A stretch of DNA of 52,351 nt from Eudoraea adriatica DSM 19308 (GCF_000382125.1 NZ_KB907552.1:4860-57210); one strand, 5' to 3'; positions 36,301-46,789 are shown, numbered from the stretch's first letter. Program-made: numbers and translations. Notes: generated by a model from the letters alone, not told the origin.

Positions 36301-38514
36301 ATGATTCCAAAAACATTTAGAGAGGTCATTGACCTCGGTGACGGTAGAGAGATTTCTATCGAAACCGGAAAACTTGCAAAACAGGCCCATGGTTCTGTTG
36401 TTGTGCAATCCGGGAACTGTATGTTATTATGTACAGTAGTTTCCAATTACAAACAAAGTGATGTAGATTTTCTTCCTCTGACAGTAGATTACAGGGAAAA
36501 ATTTGCAGCTTCCGGACGTTATCCGGGAGGTTTTTTCAAAAGAGAAGCCAGACCAAGTGACGGAGAAGTATTGACAATGCGACTGGTAGATCGCGTATTG
36601 AGACCATTGTTCCCAAAGGACTACCATTCTGAAACTCAGGTGATGATTCAGTTAATGTCTCATGATGAAAATGTTATGCCGGATGCCATGGCAGGCCTGG
36701 CTGCATCTGCTGCAATCCAACTTTCGGATTTCCCGTTTGAATGTGCAATTTCTGAAGTTCGCGTTGGCAGAGTAAATGGCGAATTTGTCATTAATCCAAC
36801 CAGGACACAATTACTTGAATCTGATATTGATATGGTAATCGGGGCTTCTGAAGACTCGGTTATGATGGTAGAAGGTGAAATGGGTGAAATTTCTGAAGAA
36901 GAAATGGTTGAAGCGATCAAATTTGCACACGAAGCTGTAAAAGTACAGTGTGCTGCACAGATTAGATTAGCCAAGGCCTTTGGGCAAAAGGAAGTGCGCG
37001 AATACGAGACGGAAGCTGAGGACGAAGCACTTATGAAAAAGATTCATGACCTGGCCTATGACAAAGTTTATGAAGTAGCCAAGGCCGGTTCTTCGAAACA
37101 CGAACGCAGTGCATCATTTGCAGAAATAAAAGAAGAGATTAAAGCTTCTCATTCCGATGAAGAACTCGAAGAGATAGGAGATTTAATCAGTAAGTATTAT
37201 TATAAAGCCGAAAAAGCTGCTGTCAGAGATCTTACCTTAAATGAAGGTTTAAGGCTAGACGGCAGGAAGACAGATGAAATAAGGCCTATCTGGTGCGAGG
37301 TAAATTATTTGCCATCAACCCATGGTTCTGCAATTTTTACAAGAGGGGAAACGCAGGCATTGGCAACAGTTACACTAGGCACTTCTAGAGAGGCCAATCA
37401 AATTGACATGCCCTCGTTTGAAGGTGAAGAAACATTTTATTTACATTACAACTTCCCGCCTTTCTCCACAGGAGAAGCAAGACCTATTAGGGGAACTTCG
37501 CGCAGGGAAATTGGGCATGGAAATTTAGCCCAAAGAGCATTAAAAGGAATGATTCCTGAAGATTGCCCATATACTGTTCGGGTTGTTTCCGAAGTATTAG
37601 AGAGTAATGGTTCTTCATCCATGGCAACTGTGTGTTCGGGTACCATGGCACTTATGGATGCCGGGGTGCAACTTAAAAAACCTGTTTCAGGAATTGCAAT
37701 GGGTTTGATTACAGATACCGAAACAGGCAAATATGCAGTATTATCTGATATTTTGGGTGATGAAGATCACCTTGGAGATATGGACTTTAAAGTTACAGGT
37801 ACCGCAGATGGCATCACTGCCTGTCAGATGGACATCAAAGTTAAAGGCTTATCCTACGAAATTCTGGTTAAGGCATTAATGCAGGCAAGGGCTGGAAGGC
37901 TCCATATTCTTGAAAAATTGACCGATACTATTGGGGAGCCAAATGAGGAGGTTAAAGCGCATGCGCCAAAAATGGTAACGGCAACAATTCCCGGAGAATT
38001 TATAGGGGCATTAATCGGTCCTGGCGGAAAGGTAATTCAGGAGCTTCAAAAAACTACAGGAACTACTATTGTAATTAATGAAGATCCGGTTACTGAAGAA
38101 GGACTGGTAGAAATCCTGGGGACAAATCAGGAAGGAATAGATGCAGTGCTTGCTAAAATAGACTCCATTACGTTTAAACCGGAAGTGGGTAGCGTTTATG
38201 AAGTAAAAGTAATTAAGATTCTGGATTTCGGAGCTGTTGTAGAATATATTGACGCGCCAGGAAATGAAGTCCTTCTCCATGTTTCTGAACTCGCCTGGGA
38301 GCGAACAGAGAAAGTGACCGATGTAGTAAACATGGGTGATGTATTTGACGTTAAATATTTTGGAATAGATTCCCGAACCAGAAAGGAAAAAGTATCACGC
38401 AAAGCGTTATTGCCTAAACCTGAAGGTTTTAAGGAAAGACCTCCCAGAGAAAACAGGGATCGTGATCGTGGAAGAAATGACAGGAACAGGGATCGTAAAC
38501 CCAGAAGAGACTAA
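36301..38514 (+). CDS. pnp: Polyribonucleotide nucleotidyltransferase (PNPase)
   Basis: A 3'-to-5' phosphorolytic exoribonuclease of 737 residues. Domains in order: first RNase PH core (about 1-150), helical linker, second RNase PH core (about 310-545) with [15 protein letters not shown] and the active-site segment [19 protein letters not shown], a KH domain (about 555-620; [16 protein letters not shown]), and an S1 domain (about 630-700) with [21 protein letters not shown]. The tail is a repetitive Arg/Asp/Asn-rich stretch ([17 protein letters not shown]), common in Bacteroidota. It is followed by a strong terminator. Confidence 0.98.
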   Translation: MIPKTFREVIDLGDGREISIETGKLAKQAHGSVVVQSGNCMLLCTVVSNYKQSDVDFLPLTVDYREKFAASGRYPGGFFKREARPSDGEVLTMRLVDRVLRPLFPKDYHSETQVMIQLMSHDENVMPDAMAGLAASAAIQLSDFPFECAISEVRVGRVNGEFVINPTRTQLLESDIDMVIGASEDSVMMVEGEMGEISEEEMVEAIKFAHEAVKVQCAAQIRLAKAFGQKEVREYETEAEDEALMKKIHDLAYDKVYEVAKAGSSKHERSASFAEIKEEIKASHSDEELEEIGDLISKYYYKAEKAAVRDLTLNEGLRLDGRKTDEIRPIWCEVNYLPSTHGSAIFTRGETQALATVTLGTSREANQIDMPSFEGEETFYLHYNFPPFSTGEARPIRGTSRREIGHGNLAQRALKGMIPEDCPYTVRVVSEVLESNGSSSMATVCSGTMALMDAGVQLKKPVSGIAMGLITDTETGKYAVLSDILGDEDHLGDMDFKVTGTADGITACQMDIKVKGLSYEILVKALMQARAGRLHILEKLTDTIGEPNEEVKAHAPKMVTATIPGEFIGALIGPGGKVIQELQKTTGTTIVINEDPVTEEGLVEILGTNQEGIDAVLAKIDSITFKPEVGSVYEVKVIKILDFGAVVEYIDAPGNEVLLHVSELAWERTEKVTDVVNMGDVFDVKYFGIDSRTRKEKVSRKALLPKPEGFKERPPRENRDRDRGRNDRNRDRKPRRD

Positions 38515-38540
38515 TTTTTTCTAACCTTACTATTATTAGA

Positions 38541-38566
38541 AAGCCCCTTTAAAACAGGGGTTTTTT
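38541..38566 (+). terminator. pnp terminator
   Basis: An 8-bp stem (AAGCCCCT / AGGGGTTT with one G-T pair), a 7-base loop and six or more Ts on the plus strand, 27 bases after the pnp stop. Confidence 0.85.
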
Positions 38567-38684
38567 AATGCGATTTAATCAAAAAGTCAAATTTTCATAC
38601 CCTTCTTGTAACATTTGCCGCTTTTTTACGTATAAGTATATGCAGCCCATGCACTTTGAACTTAACATATAAAGGAAAACGTTA

Positions 38685-39548
38685 ATGAGACAGCTAAAAA
38701 TTACAAAACAGGTTACGAACAGGGAGACTGCGTCCTTAGATAAATACTTACAGGAAATAGGTAAGGTAGATCTAATCACCGCAGATGAGGAAGTTGAATT
38801 AGCACAGCGAATAAAAGCAGGTGACCAATTGGCATTGGAAAAGCTCACAAAAGCCAATCTTCGTTTTGTTGTTTCTGTAGCAAAACAATATCAAAACCAG
38901 GGACTTACACTACCGGATTTAATTAATGAAGGAAACCTTGGACTTATTAAGGCTGCACAACGTTTCGATGAGACAAGGGGCTTTAAATTCATATCCTATG
39001 CGGTATGGTGGATTAGACAGTCAATTTTGCAGGCACTGGCAGAACAATCTCGTATTGTCAGATTACCACTAAATAAAATTGGTTCAATAAATAAGATAAA
39101 CAAGACCTTTGCATTTCTTGAGCAAGCTCATGAACGAATCCCATCAGCGGAGGAAATTGCCAAGGAATTGGATATGACGGTTGAAGATGTGAAACAATCT
39201 CTTAAAAATTCGGGGCGTCACGTATCTATGGATGCACCTTTAATTGACGGCGAAGATTCAAATCTTTATGATGTTCTTCGAAGTGGTGAATCTCCTAATC
39301 CGGATAAAGAATTATTACATGAATCCTTGCGTACAGAAATTGAAAGAGCATTAGAAACTCTTACACCAAGAGAAGCGGATGTTATCAGATTATATTTTGG
39401 TTTGGCCGGGCAACACTCTATGACCCTTGAGGAAATTGGTGAGACTTTCGACCTAACCAGGGAAAGAGTACGCCAGATTAAAGAAAAAGCAATAAGAAGA
39501 TTAAAACATACTTCCAGAAGTAAAATTCTGAAAACATATCTCGGATAA
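38685..39548 (+). CDS. rpoD: Primary RNA polymerase sigma factor (short RpoD type)
   Basis: A 287-residue sigma-70 protein. It begins at region 1.2 ([25 protein letters not shown] as consecutive blocks) and lacks region 1.1. Region 2 is [20 protein letters not shown], region 3 spans about residues 125-205, and region 4 is [24 protein letters not shown]. This compact form is the house-keeping sigma of Bacteroidota and is the factor that reads TAnnTTTG promoters, matching the many such sites in this window. It lies after pnp with its own terminator downstream. Confidence 0.93.
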   Translation: MRQLKITKQVTNRETASLDKYLQEIGKVDLITADEEVELAQRIKAGDQLALEKLTKANLRFVVSVAKQYQNQGLTLPDLINEGNLGLIKAAQRFDETRGFKFISYAVWWIRQSILQALAEQSRIVRLPLNKIGSINKINKTFAFLEQAHERIPSAEEIAKELDMTVEDVKQSLKNSGRHVSMDAPLIDGEDSNLYDVLRSGESPNPDKELLHESLRTEIERALETLTPREADVIRLYFGLAGQHSMTLEEIGETFDLTRERVRQIKEKAIRRLKHTSRSKILKTYLG

Positions 39549-39898
39549 TTACGGGATATTAATTACAGGTTAAATTTTCCTAGTATTGGAATTTTGGCAT
39601 AAAAATTGTAATTTGTGAAAGTAACAACAGTTTATCATGACTGTTCGTTTTTTGATTGATGAATAAACTCCGGCTGATTACCGGAGTTTTTCATTTTAGC
39701 ATAATTCTGCCAAATTCCGCCTTGAGAATCAGACTATTTATCTATATTCATTACTAAAATATTCCCCTGAATCGGGCATGAGTTTACTTAAATCAGGATT
39801 ATACTGCCAGTCTTATTCCTATTGTTTCTATTAACAACATTTTGTACCAATACATTTCTGTATATTTATAGAAGACAAAGTAATATTAATTCCAGATT
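39549..39898 (+). other. Intergenic stretch after rpoD
   Basis: About 350 bases. The left part carries the rpoD terminator at 39665-39691. The rest is AT-rich and without a reading frame. Imperfect -7-like sequences TACATTTC (39851-39858) and TATATTTA (39861-39868) precede the cytochrome gene. Confidence 0.5.
39665..39691 (+). terminator. rpoD terminator
   Basis: A perfect 9-bp stem (AAACTCCGG / CCGGAGTTT) with a 7-base loop and a T-run on the plus strand. It is 116 bases after the rpoD stop. Confidence 0.8.
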
Positions 39899-42556
39899 AT
39901 GAGTGACTTTCTTTCCGTATCCATGAAATTTCTTTTTATAGTATTTGGTTGTCTAATTATTTCCTGTAATCAGACTAAATTCACGGGAGAGGAAAAGGAC
40001 ACTTCTGAAGTACAATTTAATTTACCCGAAAATTTTGTACTTGAAGAATTATACCATATAAGTGCCAACAAACAAGGTTCATGGGTAGCCCTGGCCGAAG
40101 GCCCGGACAAAACAATCTATGCATGTGATCAACGCGGTAAGATTTATTATTTTAAAATGCCGGAAAAAGGTGATGCCGTTCAAAAAACAAAGGTAGATAG
40201 CCTGAATCTTGATATTGGCGAAGCCCACGGCCTCTTATGGGCATTCAATAGTCTTTATGTCGCAGTCAATAAAAATTGGGAGGACGATATTTCCGATGAA
40301 AGTCAAAAAGGGAGTGGCATTTATAGAATTACAGATTCAAATGGCGATGGCAACCTTGACAAAGTAAAAATGCTATTGAAATTAGAAGGAGCCGGTGAGC
40401 ACGGGCCACACAGCTTTGTTTTAAGTCCGGATGGTGAATCTATCTATTTTATTGCCGGAAATCATGTACTTATCCCGGAAATCCTTAAACAAAATAGTCG
40501 CTTACCCATAAACTGGGGTGAAGATAATCTGTTTACGCCTTATCTGGACGCCCGGGGACATGCCAATGACATAAAAGCACCTGGCGGTTGGGTTGCGGAA
40601 TTTGATGCTAAGGGTGAAAACTGGGAACTCATTTCCGCCGGCTATAGAAATCCATTCGATCTGGCATTTAATCAGGATGGTGAGTTATTTACCTATGATG
40701 CTGATATGGAATGGGATATTGGCATGCCCTGGTACAGGCCAACAAGAATATGTCATGTTACTCCGGGCAGTGAATATGGATGGCGGACAGGATCCGGCAA
40801 ATGGCCGGATTACTATCCGGATAACCTCCCCGCGGTCCATAATCTGGAACAAGGTTCTCCTACAGCCATCTTGTCCGGAGCTAAGCTAAGTTTCCCATCA
40901 AGGTATAAAAGCGGGCTTTTTATAATGGATTGGAGCTTTGGAACTATTTATTATGCCAATCTTATGCCAAAAGGAAGCAGTTATACTGCAACTAGAGAGG
41001 AGTTTCTATCGGGTACCCCTTTGCCATTAACTGATATAATAGCAGGTTCAGATGGCAAGCTGTATTTCGCCACTGGCGGCAGGGGTCTGGATTCTCACTT
41101 ATATAGATTGAGTTATGAGGGAGATGCTATTGAATCTTCTCTTATGCCCGATGAAAGTGGAAAAGAATTAAGGAAGATCAGGCACCAATTAGAAGATTAT
41201 TCCGCCCTTGATCCCAAAGAAGCCCTATCCAATGCATGGAACTATCTTGATCATGAAGACAGATTTATAAGATATGCAGCTCGAAATACTTTGGAAAAAA
41301 TTACTCCAGAGAAATGGCATGAAATGTTCTATTCGGAAGAATCAGCCATAAAAACCATTGAAGCCGGAATTGCTATGGCAAGACAGGGAGCTAAGAAAGA
41401 TAAAGGAAAGATTCTGAATAAATTAAATCAAATCAACTGGGAAGGACTGGATGCACAACAACAAGTAGACCTTTTGAGAAATTATGCTCTTGTGTTTATC
41501 CGTATGGGGCAACCCGAAAGTCAATCACGTCTGGATGTAATCCATAAACTAAAACCGTATTTTCCTAATTCAAATAATGTCATAAATAGAGAACTGGCAC
41601 AAATTATGCTCTATTTGAATGCTGAGGAAACGGTTAAAATTCTTATTGATTTACTGGAAAAACACACGGCTGAAAAAACCAATATCTCCAGTCAGATGCT
41701 GTCGGAAGAAACTACCTTGAGAAGTGAACAATACGGACCGTTAATCAGGGAAGTGATCGCTAAAATGCCACCCAGCGAAGCAATCTATTATGGAATGCTG
41801 TTAAGCCATGCCACTGAAGGCTGGAACAAAGCACTTAGGGAGAAATACTTCCTGTGGTTCTATGATGTCTTAAGTGCAAAAGGCGGAATGAGCTTTAAGG
41901 CCTATATGGAAAATGTAAGGCTTCAAGCCATGTCAAATGTCCCTGAAGAAGAAAAAGAATACTTTGAAGAACTTTCCGGTGTATATTCACCAAGCACTGT
42001 CGTAGAAAACCTCCCCCAGCCTATTGGTCCTGGAGCAAATTATTCCGGCAGCACTATCAACCAGTTTCTCTGGGGTGATAAGATGAATAATTATAATGGT
42101 ACTTTGGCCGATGGTGAGCGGGCGTATCAGGCAGCATTATGCGTTTTATGTCACCGCATGAAAGGAGAAGGAGGCGCCACCGGGCCAGACTTAACACAGA
42201 TAAGTACAAAATTTGGCAGGTATGATTTGTTATATGCCATTTATAGCCCAAATGATGAAATTTCCGATCAATATGCCTTTACCCTTTTTCATATGGATGA
42301 TGGCAAAAAAATAGCAGGTAGAATTCTTTCAGAAACCTCAGATTCAATTAAGATTATGCCCAATCCGCTAAACACATCGTACACTGTTCAATTGGCCCAA
42401 TCCTCTGTAGTAAAAAAAGAATTGTCTCCAATTTCACCAATGCCTTCCGGTTTACTCAACAGGTTAAACGAAGAGGAAATTAAAGATCTTTTTGTCTATT
42501 TGTTAAGCGGTGCTGATGAATCGCATGAACTATATAATAATGAGAATCTGGAATAA
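39899..42556 (+). CDS. Large lipoprotein with sugar-dehydrogenase-like propeller and C-terminal cytochrome c
   Basis: Up to 885 residues. A lipoprotein signal (FIVFGCLIISCNQT) is present; the ATG at 39923 would give a tighter signal and is an alternative start. Residues about 40-410 look like a PQQ/sorbosone dehydrogenase-type beta-propeller (GPHSFVLSPDG, AGYRNPFDLAFNQDGELF, ITRGLDSH-like end). Residues about 430-700 are helical with HEAT-like repeats. The C-terminus has a haem motif CVLCH at 748-752, followed by GEGGATGPDLTQIS, of the Planctomycete/Bacteroidota heme-binding type (TIGR02603). A periplasmic oxidase of sugars or similar substrates is plausible; the substrate is unknown. Confidence 0.82.
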   Translation: MSDFLSVSMKFLFIVFGCLIISCNQTKFTGEEKDTSEVQFNLPENFVLEELYHISANKQGSWVALAEGPDKTIYACDQRGKIYYFKMPEKGDAVQKTKVDSLNLDIGEAHGLLWAFNSLYVAVNKNWEDDISDESQKGSGIYRITDSNGDGNLDKVKMLLKLEGAGEHGPHSFVLSPDGESIYFIAGNHVLIPEILKQNSRLPINWGEDNLFTPYLDARGHANDIKAPGGWVAEFDAKGENWELISAGYRNPFDLAFNQDGELFTYDADMEWDIGMPWYRPTRICHVTPGSEYGWRTGSGKWPDYYPDNLPAVHNLEQGSPTAILSGAKLSFPSRYKSGLFIMDWSFGTIYYANLMPKGSSYTATREEFLSGTPLPLTDIIAGSDGKLYFATGGRGLDSHLYRLSYEGDAIESSLMPDESGKELRKIRHQLEDYSALDPKEALSNAWNYLDHEDRFIRYAARNTLEKITPEKWHEMFYSEESAIKTIEAGIAMARQGAKKDKGKILNKLNQINWEGLDAQQQVDLLRNYALVFIRMGQPESQSRLDVIHKLKPYFPNSNNVINRELAQIMLYLNAEETVKILIDLLEKHTAEKTNISSQMLSEETTLRSEQYGPLIREVIAKMPPSEAIYYGMLLSHATEGWNKALREKYFLWFYDVLSAKGGMSFKAYMENVRLQAMSNVPEEEKEYFEELSGVYSPSTVVENLPQPIGPGANYSGSTINQFLWGDKMNNYNGTLADGERAYQAALCVLCHRMKGEGGATGPDLTQISTKFGRYDLLYAIYSPNDEISDQYAFTLFHMDDGKKIAGRILSETSDSIKIMPNPLNTSYTVQLAQSSVVKKELSPISPMPSGLLNRLNEEEIKDLFVYLLSGADESHELYNNENLE

Positions 42557-42603
42557 TTTTGAAGTTATATTTAATGGCCCGGCATAAAACCGTCATGAAT
42601 ACT

Positions 42604-42611
42604 TATTTTTG
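42604..42611 (+). promoter_or_regulatory. Promoter -7 element TATTTTTG for rpe
   Basis: Exact TAnnTTTG match 27 bases before the rpe start. Confidence 0.6.
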
Positions 42612-42638
42612 TAGCAAAATATTTTCAGCCATCAACTA

Positions 42639-43301
42639 ATGAACAAAATACGAATAGCACCCTCGCTGCTCGCGGCCGATTTCGGAAATCTTCAAAGAGA
42701 TGTTGAAATGGTCAATTCAAGCCAGGCAGAGTGGCACCATATTGATGTAATGGACGGAGTTTTTGTTCCAAATATCTCCTATGGCATGCCTGTAATAAAG
42801 AACATAGCCGAACATGCAACCAAACCGCTCGATGTTCATCTTATGATTATTGAACCGGATAGGTATATTAAAACTTTCGCCTCTTTGGGCGCAAATATCC
42901 TCACTGTTCATTACGAAGCCTGTCCGCATCTAAACAGAACTATACAGGCAATCAAAGAGGAAGGCATGATGGCAGGAGTAGCTTTAAATCCACACACTAG
43001 TATAAATCTTCTGGCAGATAGTATAGCAAGCATAGACCTGGTTTGCGTAATGAGTGTCAATCCGGGCTATGGGGGTCAAAAGTTTATTGAGAATACTTTT
43101 TCAAAAGTCAGAGATTTAAAAGCCTTAATTCATGAGAAGAAATCCAAAACGTTAATAGAAATTGATGGTGGTGTAAATGCAGAAAATGCTAAAGCTCTGG
43201 TAGAGACTGGTGCAGATGTTTTGGTTGCGGGAAGCTTTGTTTTCAACTCTCAGGATCCATTGGCCACAATTTCACAAATTGCAAATATTGCAAATGTTTA
43301 G
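42639..43301 (+). CDS. rpe: Ribulose-phosphate 3-epimerase
   Basis: A 220-residue TIM-barrel enzyme of the pentose phosphate pathway. Motifs: IAPSLLAADFGNL, HIDVMDGVFVPNISYG with the catalytic aspartate, LDVHLMI, VMSVNPGYGGQKFI, and EIDGGVNAENAK with the second catalytic aspartate. Length is typical. Its stop overlaps that of the convergent CBS-domain gene by 4 bases (TTAG). Confidence 0.97.
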   Translation: MNKIRIAPSLLAADFGNLQRDVEMVNSSQAEWHHIDVMDGVFVPNISYGMPVIKNIAEHATKPLDVHLMIIEPDRYIKTFASLGANILTVHYEACPHLNRTIQAIKEEGMMAGVALNPHTSINLLADSIASIDLVCVMSVNPGYGGQKFIENTFSKVRDLKALIHEKKSKTLIEIDGGVNAENAKALVETGADVLVAGSFVFNSQDPLATISQIANIANV

Positions 43302-43732
43302 CAATGTTTTAGAAGGTATTTAATCAGATCCGTAGTAGTTACCATACCTTTTAGGGTGCCATTTTCCACAACCGGTAAAGAATGAAATTCTCTTTGCACC
43401 AGTAATTCTGCCACCTCTTTTATTGTTGTATCAGGAGTAACGGTTTCCAGGTTTCCTATCATTAATTGTCTTAAGGTGAACATATCGTAAATTGAAGAGG
43501 ATATGTTTTCCTCCTCTCTGTATGCTCCATCAGCAAAACTAATACGGAGTAAGTCATTCATGCTTATCATACCAATAATCTTATCCTTTTCAATCACAGG
43601 GATATGTCGTATTTTATATTTTTTAAATAAATGTTCTGCTTTATCCAAGCCGTCATTTACATCGAGAGTTATAAGTTTCGTGGTCATTATATTTGAAATG
43701 GGGAGTTCAATTTGCACATTCATGACTTTCAA
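43298..43732 (-). CDS. Two-CBS-domain protein
   Basis: A 144-residue soluble protein made of two CBS repeats: residues about 12-75 (IRHIPVIEKDKIIGMISMNDLL) and about 85-140 (EFHSLPVVENGTLKGMVTTTDL). CBS pairs bind adenine nucleotides and sense energy state. There is no fused channel or enzyme domain, so it is likely a regulator of a partner protein. The ATG at 43732 and another three codons on are both possible starts. No exact -7 element was seen upstream. Confidence 0.85.
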   Translation of the reverse strand: MKVMNVQIELPISNIMTTKLITLDVNDGLDKAEHLFKKYKIRHIPVIEKDKIIGMISMNDLLRISFADGAYREEENISSSIYDMFTLRQLMIGNLETVTPDTTIKEVAELLVQREFHSLPVVENGTLKGMVTTTDLIKYLLKHC

Positions 43733-43923
43733 TTTTAATATTATTTAATAAAGATCAGTCTTATCAAAAACAAAAAGAATGATAAAAGTCATGTTAGTTG
43801 TTGTTAAAAATTATTTCCCATTATGCATAAAATAATTTCTTTTATTCTTTAGAGAGTTGCTTGTTTGCGGCAAGTCATATAAGCTTTATAGGAGTTCTTC
43901 TATTAGTTTAAGAATAAATTACA

Positions 43924-43931
43924 TAGCTTTG
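43924..43931 (+). promoter_or_regulatory. Promoter -7 element TAGCTTTG for the ypdA operon
   Basis: Exact TAnnTTTG match with a leader of 46 bases before the reductase start. Confidence 0.6.
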
Positions 43932-43977
43932 CGCCTACCTGAAATCCGACTTAATTTTACCTCTGAAATTAAAATAT

Positions 43978-44961
43978 ATGGAACGCTTTGATCTTTTAAT
44001 TGTTGGTGGAGGACCTATTGGAATTGCATGCGGGTTGGAAGCTCAGAAAAACGGTTTGAATTACCTGATCATAGAGAAAGGCCCCATAGTTAATTCTCTT
44101 TTCAATTATCCGGTAAACATGCAGTTTTTTTCCTCTTCAGAGCGACTGGAAATAGATAATATTCCTTTTATAAGTAATGAGGCCAAACCGAAGCGCAATG
44201 AAGCTTTGGAATATTACAGAAGGATTGTCACATCGAATAGATTAAAGCTTCACCTTTTTGAAAAAGTTGAGGCAATCGAAAAAAAAACAGAAGATTTCAA
44301 AGTCGTAACAAGTAAAAACAGGTATTTAGCCAGTAATGTCATTATTGCTACAGGATTTTATGACCTTCCAAACCTCCTTGAGGTTCCCGGAGAAGAACTC
44401 CCTAAAGTTTCTCATTATTATAAGGATCCTCATTTCTATGCTAGTCAAAAATTAGCCGTTGTAGGAGCAAGTAATTCTGCTATTGACGCAGCTCTTGAAT
44501 GCTGGCGAAAAGGTGCTGAAGTTTCACTTATTATACGAGGCCCCGAAGTAGGCAAGAGAGTTAAATATTGGGTTCGGCCTGATATTGTGAACAGGATTGA
44601 GGAGGGTAGCATTAAAGCTTATTTTAATACCGCCGTTAAAGAGATACATGAAAAAGAAATTGTGCTGGACACCCCTGATGGAACATTAGTTTTAGAAAAT
44701 GATTTTGTCTTAGCTTTAACAGGATATACCCCTAATTTTGAATTTTTGGAACGCGTGGGAATCGAATTATCCGAGGATGAGAAAAGATTACCAAATTATA
44801 ATCCGGAAACCATGGAAACCAATATAAATGGAGTTTACCTGGCCGGAGTTATTTGTGGCGGCATGGAAACTCATAAGTGGTTTATTGAAAATTCACGCAT
44901 ACATGCCAAGATAATTATCAAGGATATTTTAAAGAAAAAAGGGACTGAAAAGAAAAGTTAA
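43978..44961 (+). CDS. ypdA: YpdA family (bacillithiol disulfide reductase-like) flavoprotein
   Basis: A 327-residue FAD/NAD(P)H-dependent pyridine nucleotide-disulfide reductase-fold protein. The FAD site is LLIVGGGPIGIACGLEA at the N-terminus, the NAD(P)H site is LAVVGASNSAIDAALE near residue 160, and the C-terminal FAD contact is GVYLAGVICGG. It lacks the paired CxxC of thioredoxin reductase, which is the YpdA pattern. YpdA proteins reduce bacillithiol disulfide. The presence suggests this organism uses bacillithiol, as reported for Bacteroidota, but that is inferred. The isoaspartyl peptidase gene follows after 14 bases. Confidence 0.88.
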   Translation: MERFDLLIVGGGPIGIACGLEAQKNGLNYLIIEKGPIVNSLFNYPVNMQFFSSSERLEIDNIPFISNEAKPKRNEALEYYRRIVTSNRLKLHLFEKVEAIEKKTEDFKVVTSKNRYLASNVIIATGFYDLPNLLEVPGEELPKVSHYYKDPHFYASQKLAVVGASNSAIDAALECWRKGAEVSLIIRGPEVGKRVKYWVRPDIVNRIEEGSIKAYFNTAVKEIHEKEIVLDTPDGTLVLENDFVLALTGYTPNFEFLERVGIELSEDEKRLPNYNPETMETNINGVYLAGVICGGMETHKWFIENSRIHAKIIIKDILKKKGTEKKS

Positions 44962-44975
44962 AAGTTAGTAAAGGC

Positions 44976-45908
44976 ATGAAAAAAATTGCTTTGGCCATTC
45001 ATGGAGGTGCCGGAACCCTTATAAAGGGTATGATGACCCCAGAAAAAGAACGTTCCTATAAAGAGGTTTTAGAAAGTGCCCTGCATAAAGGGTATAAGCT
45101 TTTAGAATCCGGGTTATCTGCAGTGGATGCAGTTGAGGCAGCTGTAAAAGAACTTGAAGATTCACATCTGTTCAATGCAGGCAAGGGAAGTGTATTCACC
45201 TCTGAAGGGAAACACGAAATGGATGCATCCATTATGGATGGAAAAACACTTAATGCCGGAGCTGTTTCTTTAGTTAGTGGCATTAAAAACCCCATAAGTC
45301 TGGCAAGGGATGTTATGGAAAAAAGTGAACACGTATTCCTGGCCGCTAAAGGTGCCATGCAATTTGCAGAAAAACTGAAATACCATCTTGAAGATGAAGA
45401 CTATTTCTATGATGAGTTTCGCTTTCAGCAATGGCAGGAAATCCGTGGTACCGGGAGCTTTAAATTAGACCATTCTGTAAAAAAGGATTCAAAATTTGGG
45501 ACAGTTGGCGCTGTGGCCTGTGATAATTCCGGAAACCTGGCAGCTGCAACTTCTACAGGAGGTATGACCAACAAGCAATTTGGAAGAGTTGGCGATAGTC
45601 CGATGATCGGAGCCGGCAATTACGCCAATAATAAAACATGTGCTGTTTCCTGTACCGGCAGTGGTGAGTATTTTATCAGAGGGGTAGTTGCCTATGACTT
45701 ATCATGTCTTATGGAATATAAGGAGCTATCGCTAAATGATGCAGCCAAAGAGGTCATCCAAAATCGTTTATTGCGCATTGGAGGTGATGGTGGTCTAATA
45801 GCCGTTGACGCACTTGGAAATATTGCAATGCCGTTTAATACAGAAGGCATGTATAGGGCATGTAAGGCATCTGACGGCGCTGAGCAGATAAGTATCTACA
45901 CAAATTAG
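44976..45908 (+). CDS. iaaA: Isoaspartyl peptidase / type III asparaginase
   Basis: A 310-residue Ntn-hydrolase that matures by self-cleavage. The nucleophile is Thr176 in FGTVGAVA. The N-terminal half shows IALAIHGGAG, HLFNAGKGSVFT and MDASIMDG; the C-terminal half shows ATSTGGMTNKQFGRVGDSP and VSCTGSGEYFIR. The enzyme hydrolyses beta-aspartyl dipeptides. Cyanophycinase, encoded convergently next to it, releases beta-Asp-Arg, so this enzyme is well placed to finish that pathway. It shares a 4-base stop overlap (TTAG) with cphB and likely an operon with ypdA. Confidence 0.94.
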   Translation: MKKIALAIHGGAGTLIKGMMTPEKERSYKEVLESALHKGYKLLESGLSAVDAVEAAVKELEDSHLFNAGKGSVFTSEGKHEMDASIMDGKTLNAGAVSLVSGIKNPISLARDVMEKSEHVFLAAKGAMQFAEKLKYHLEDEDYFYDEFRFQQWQEIRGTGSFKLDHSVKKDSKFGTVGAVACDNSGNLAAATSTGGMTNKQFGRVGDSPMIGAGNYANNKTCAVSCTGSGEYFIRGVVAYDLSCLMEYKELSLNDAAKEVIQNRLLRIGGDGGLIAVDALGNIAMPFNTEGMYRACKASDGAEQISIYTN

Positions 45909-46768
45909 GAGGTTAGAAAAGGAGCGTCTAGTGGCAGTACTTTCACCTTGCCTTTTTTTAAATTAAATCGATCCCCGTTTGCCAAAACGTGCGTTTTAAG
46001 ATTTATCAGGGACATTGGTGTGCCTTTCTCAAGAATCTTTTCATTATTGTGTTTAAGTTTTCTCGGATCAAACATGATAACCATCCCGGAACCTATTACC
46101 TCAAAAGTGCTGCTGTTTTTAATAACTAATCCTGTATCTTCGGCAAGACCTATGCCCATCATATCCGGATACTTGGCCACTGCTTCTGCAAGTCTTCCAA
46201 AACGGCCACGACGAATAAAGTGAGAGTCTATGATTAAATTGGAAATAAACCCCATTCCTGTATCCATTTTTACAGCTCCTTTTATAAACGATTCTGTACT
46301 GCTGCCACCTGCAATCATTTCGCTGGACATGCACATTGCGCCTGCACTGGTACCAGCAATCACTAATGCATCTTTTTTATACCTCTCTAAGAGCAATTCA
46401 TGTAATTTAGTCCTGCCTATTTTACCTGTGATTTTTGATTGGTTACCCCCGGAGAACATCACGCATCGGGCATTTCCTATCAATTGAAGATTCTCGGGTC
46501 TTTCAGACTCCTTTCTGTTGCGAATGTCCATGACATGCACTTTGTTGCATCCCAATTTATTAAATGCCCTTATATAACTATTACTTACTTCCTTAGGAAT
46601 ACTTGAGGCCGTTGGAATAACAACAATTTGTGCTTCCTTACCCCCACTTTCACTTACTACTCTGGATAGTATACTTTCCTGGATAAATTCAAGATGGAAC
46701 TGCTCGCCGGTCTCTATCCCTTTATCTTCATTTCCTCCTATCGGAATTAAAGTGCCCATTACAGCCAT
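45905..46768 (-). CDS. cphB: Cyanophycinase
   Basis: A serine exopeptidase that cuts cyanophycin into beta-Asp-Arg dipeptides. The start at 46768 (MAVMGTLIPIGGNEDKG) is chosen over the frame start at 46822 because a -7 promoter element lies between them. The length is then 287 residues, near the family norm. Motifs: IPIGGNEDKG, VIPTASSIP, ARCVMFSGGNQSKI, nucleophile serine in IAGTSAGAMCMSSE, IIDSHFIRRGRFGRLAEAV and GIGLAEDTGLVI. No signal peptide, so it acts in the cytosol. It is divergent from cphA. Confidence 0.93.
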   Translation of the reverse strand: MAVMGTLIPIGGNEDKGIETGEQFHLEFIQESILSRVVSESGGKEAQIVVIPTASSIPKEVSNSYIRAFNKLGCNKVHVMDIRNRKESERPENLQLIGNARCVMFSGGNQSKITGKIGRTKLHELLLERYKKDALVIAGTSAGAMCMSSEMIAGGSSTESFIKGAVKMDTGMGFISNLIIDSHFIRRGRFGRLAEAVAKYPDMMGIGLAEDTGLVIKNSSTFEVIGSGMVIMFDPRKLKHNNEKILEKGTPMSLINLKTHVLANGDRFNLKKGKVKVLPLDAPFLTS

Positions 46769-46789
46769 AATTATAACTTTAGTAGGGTG

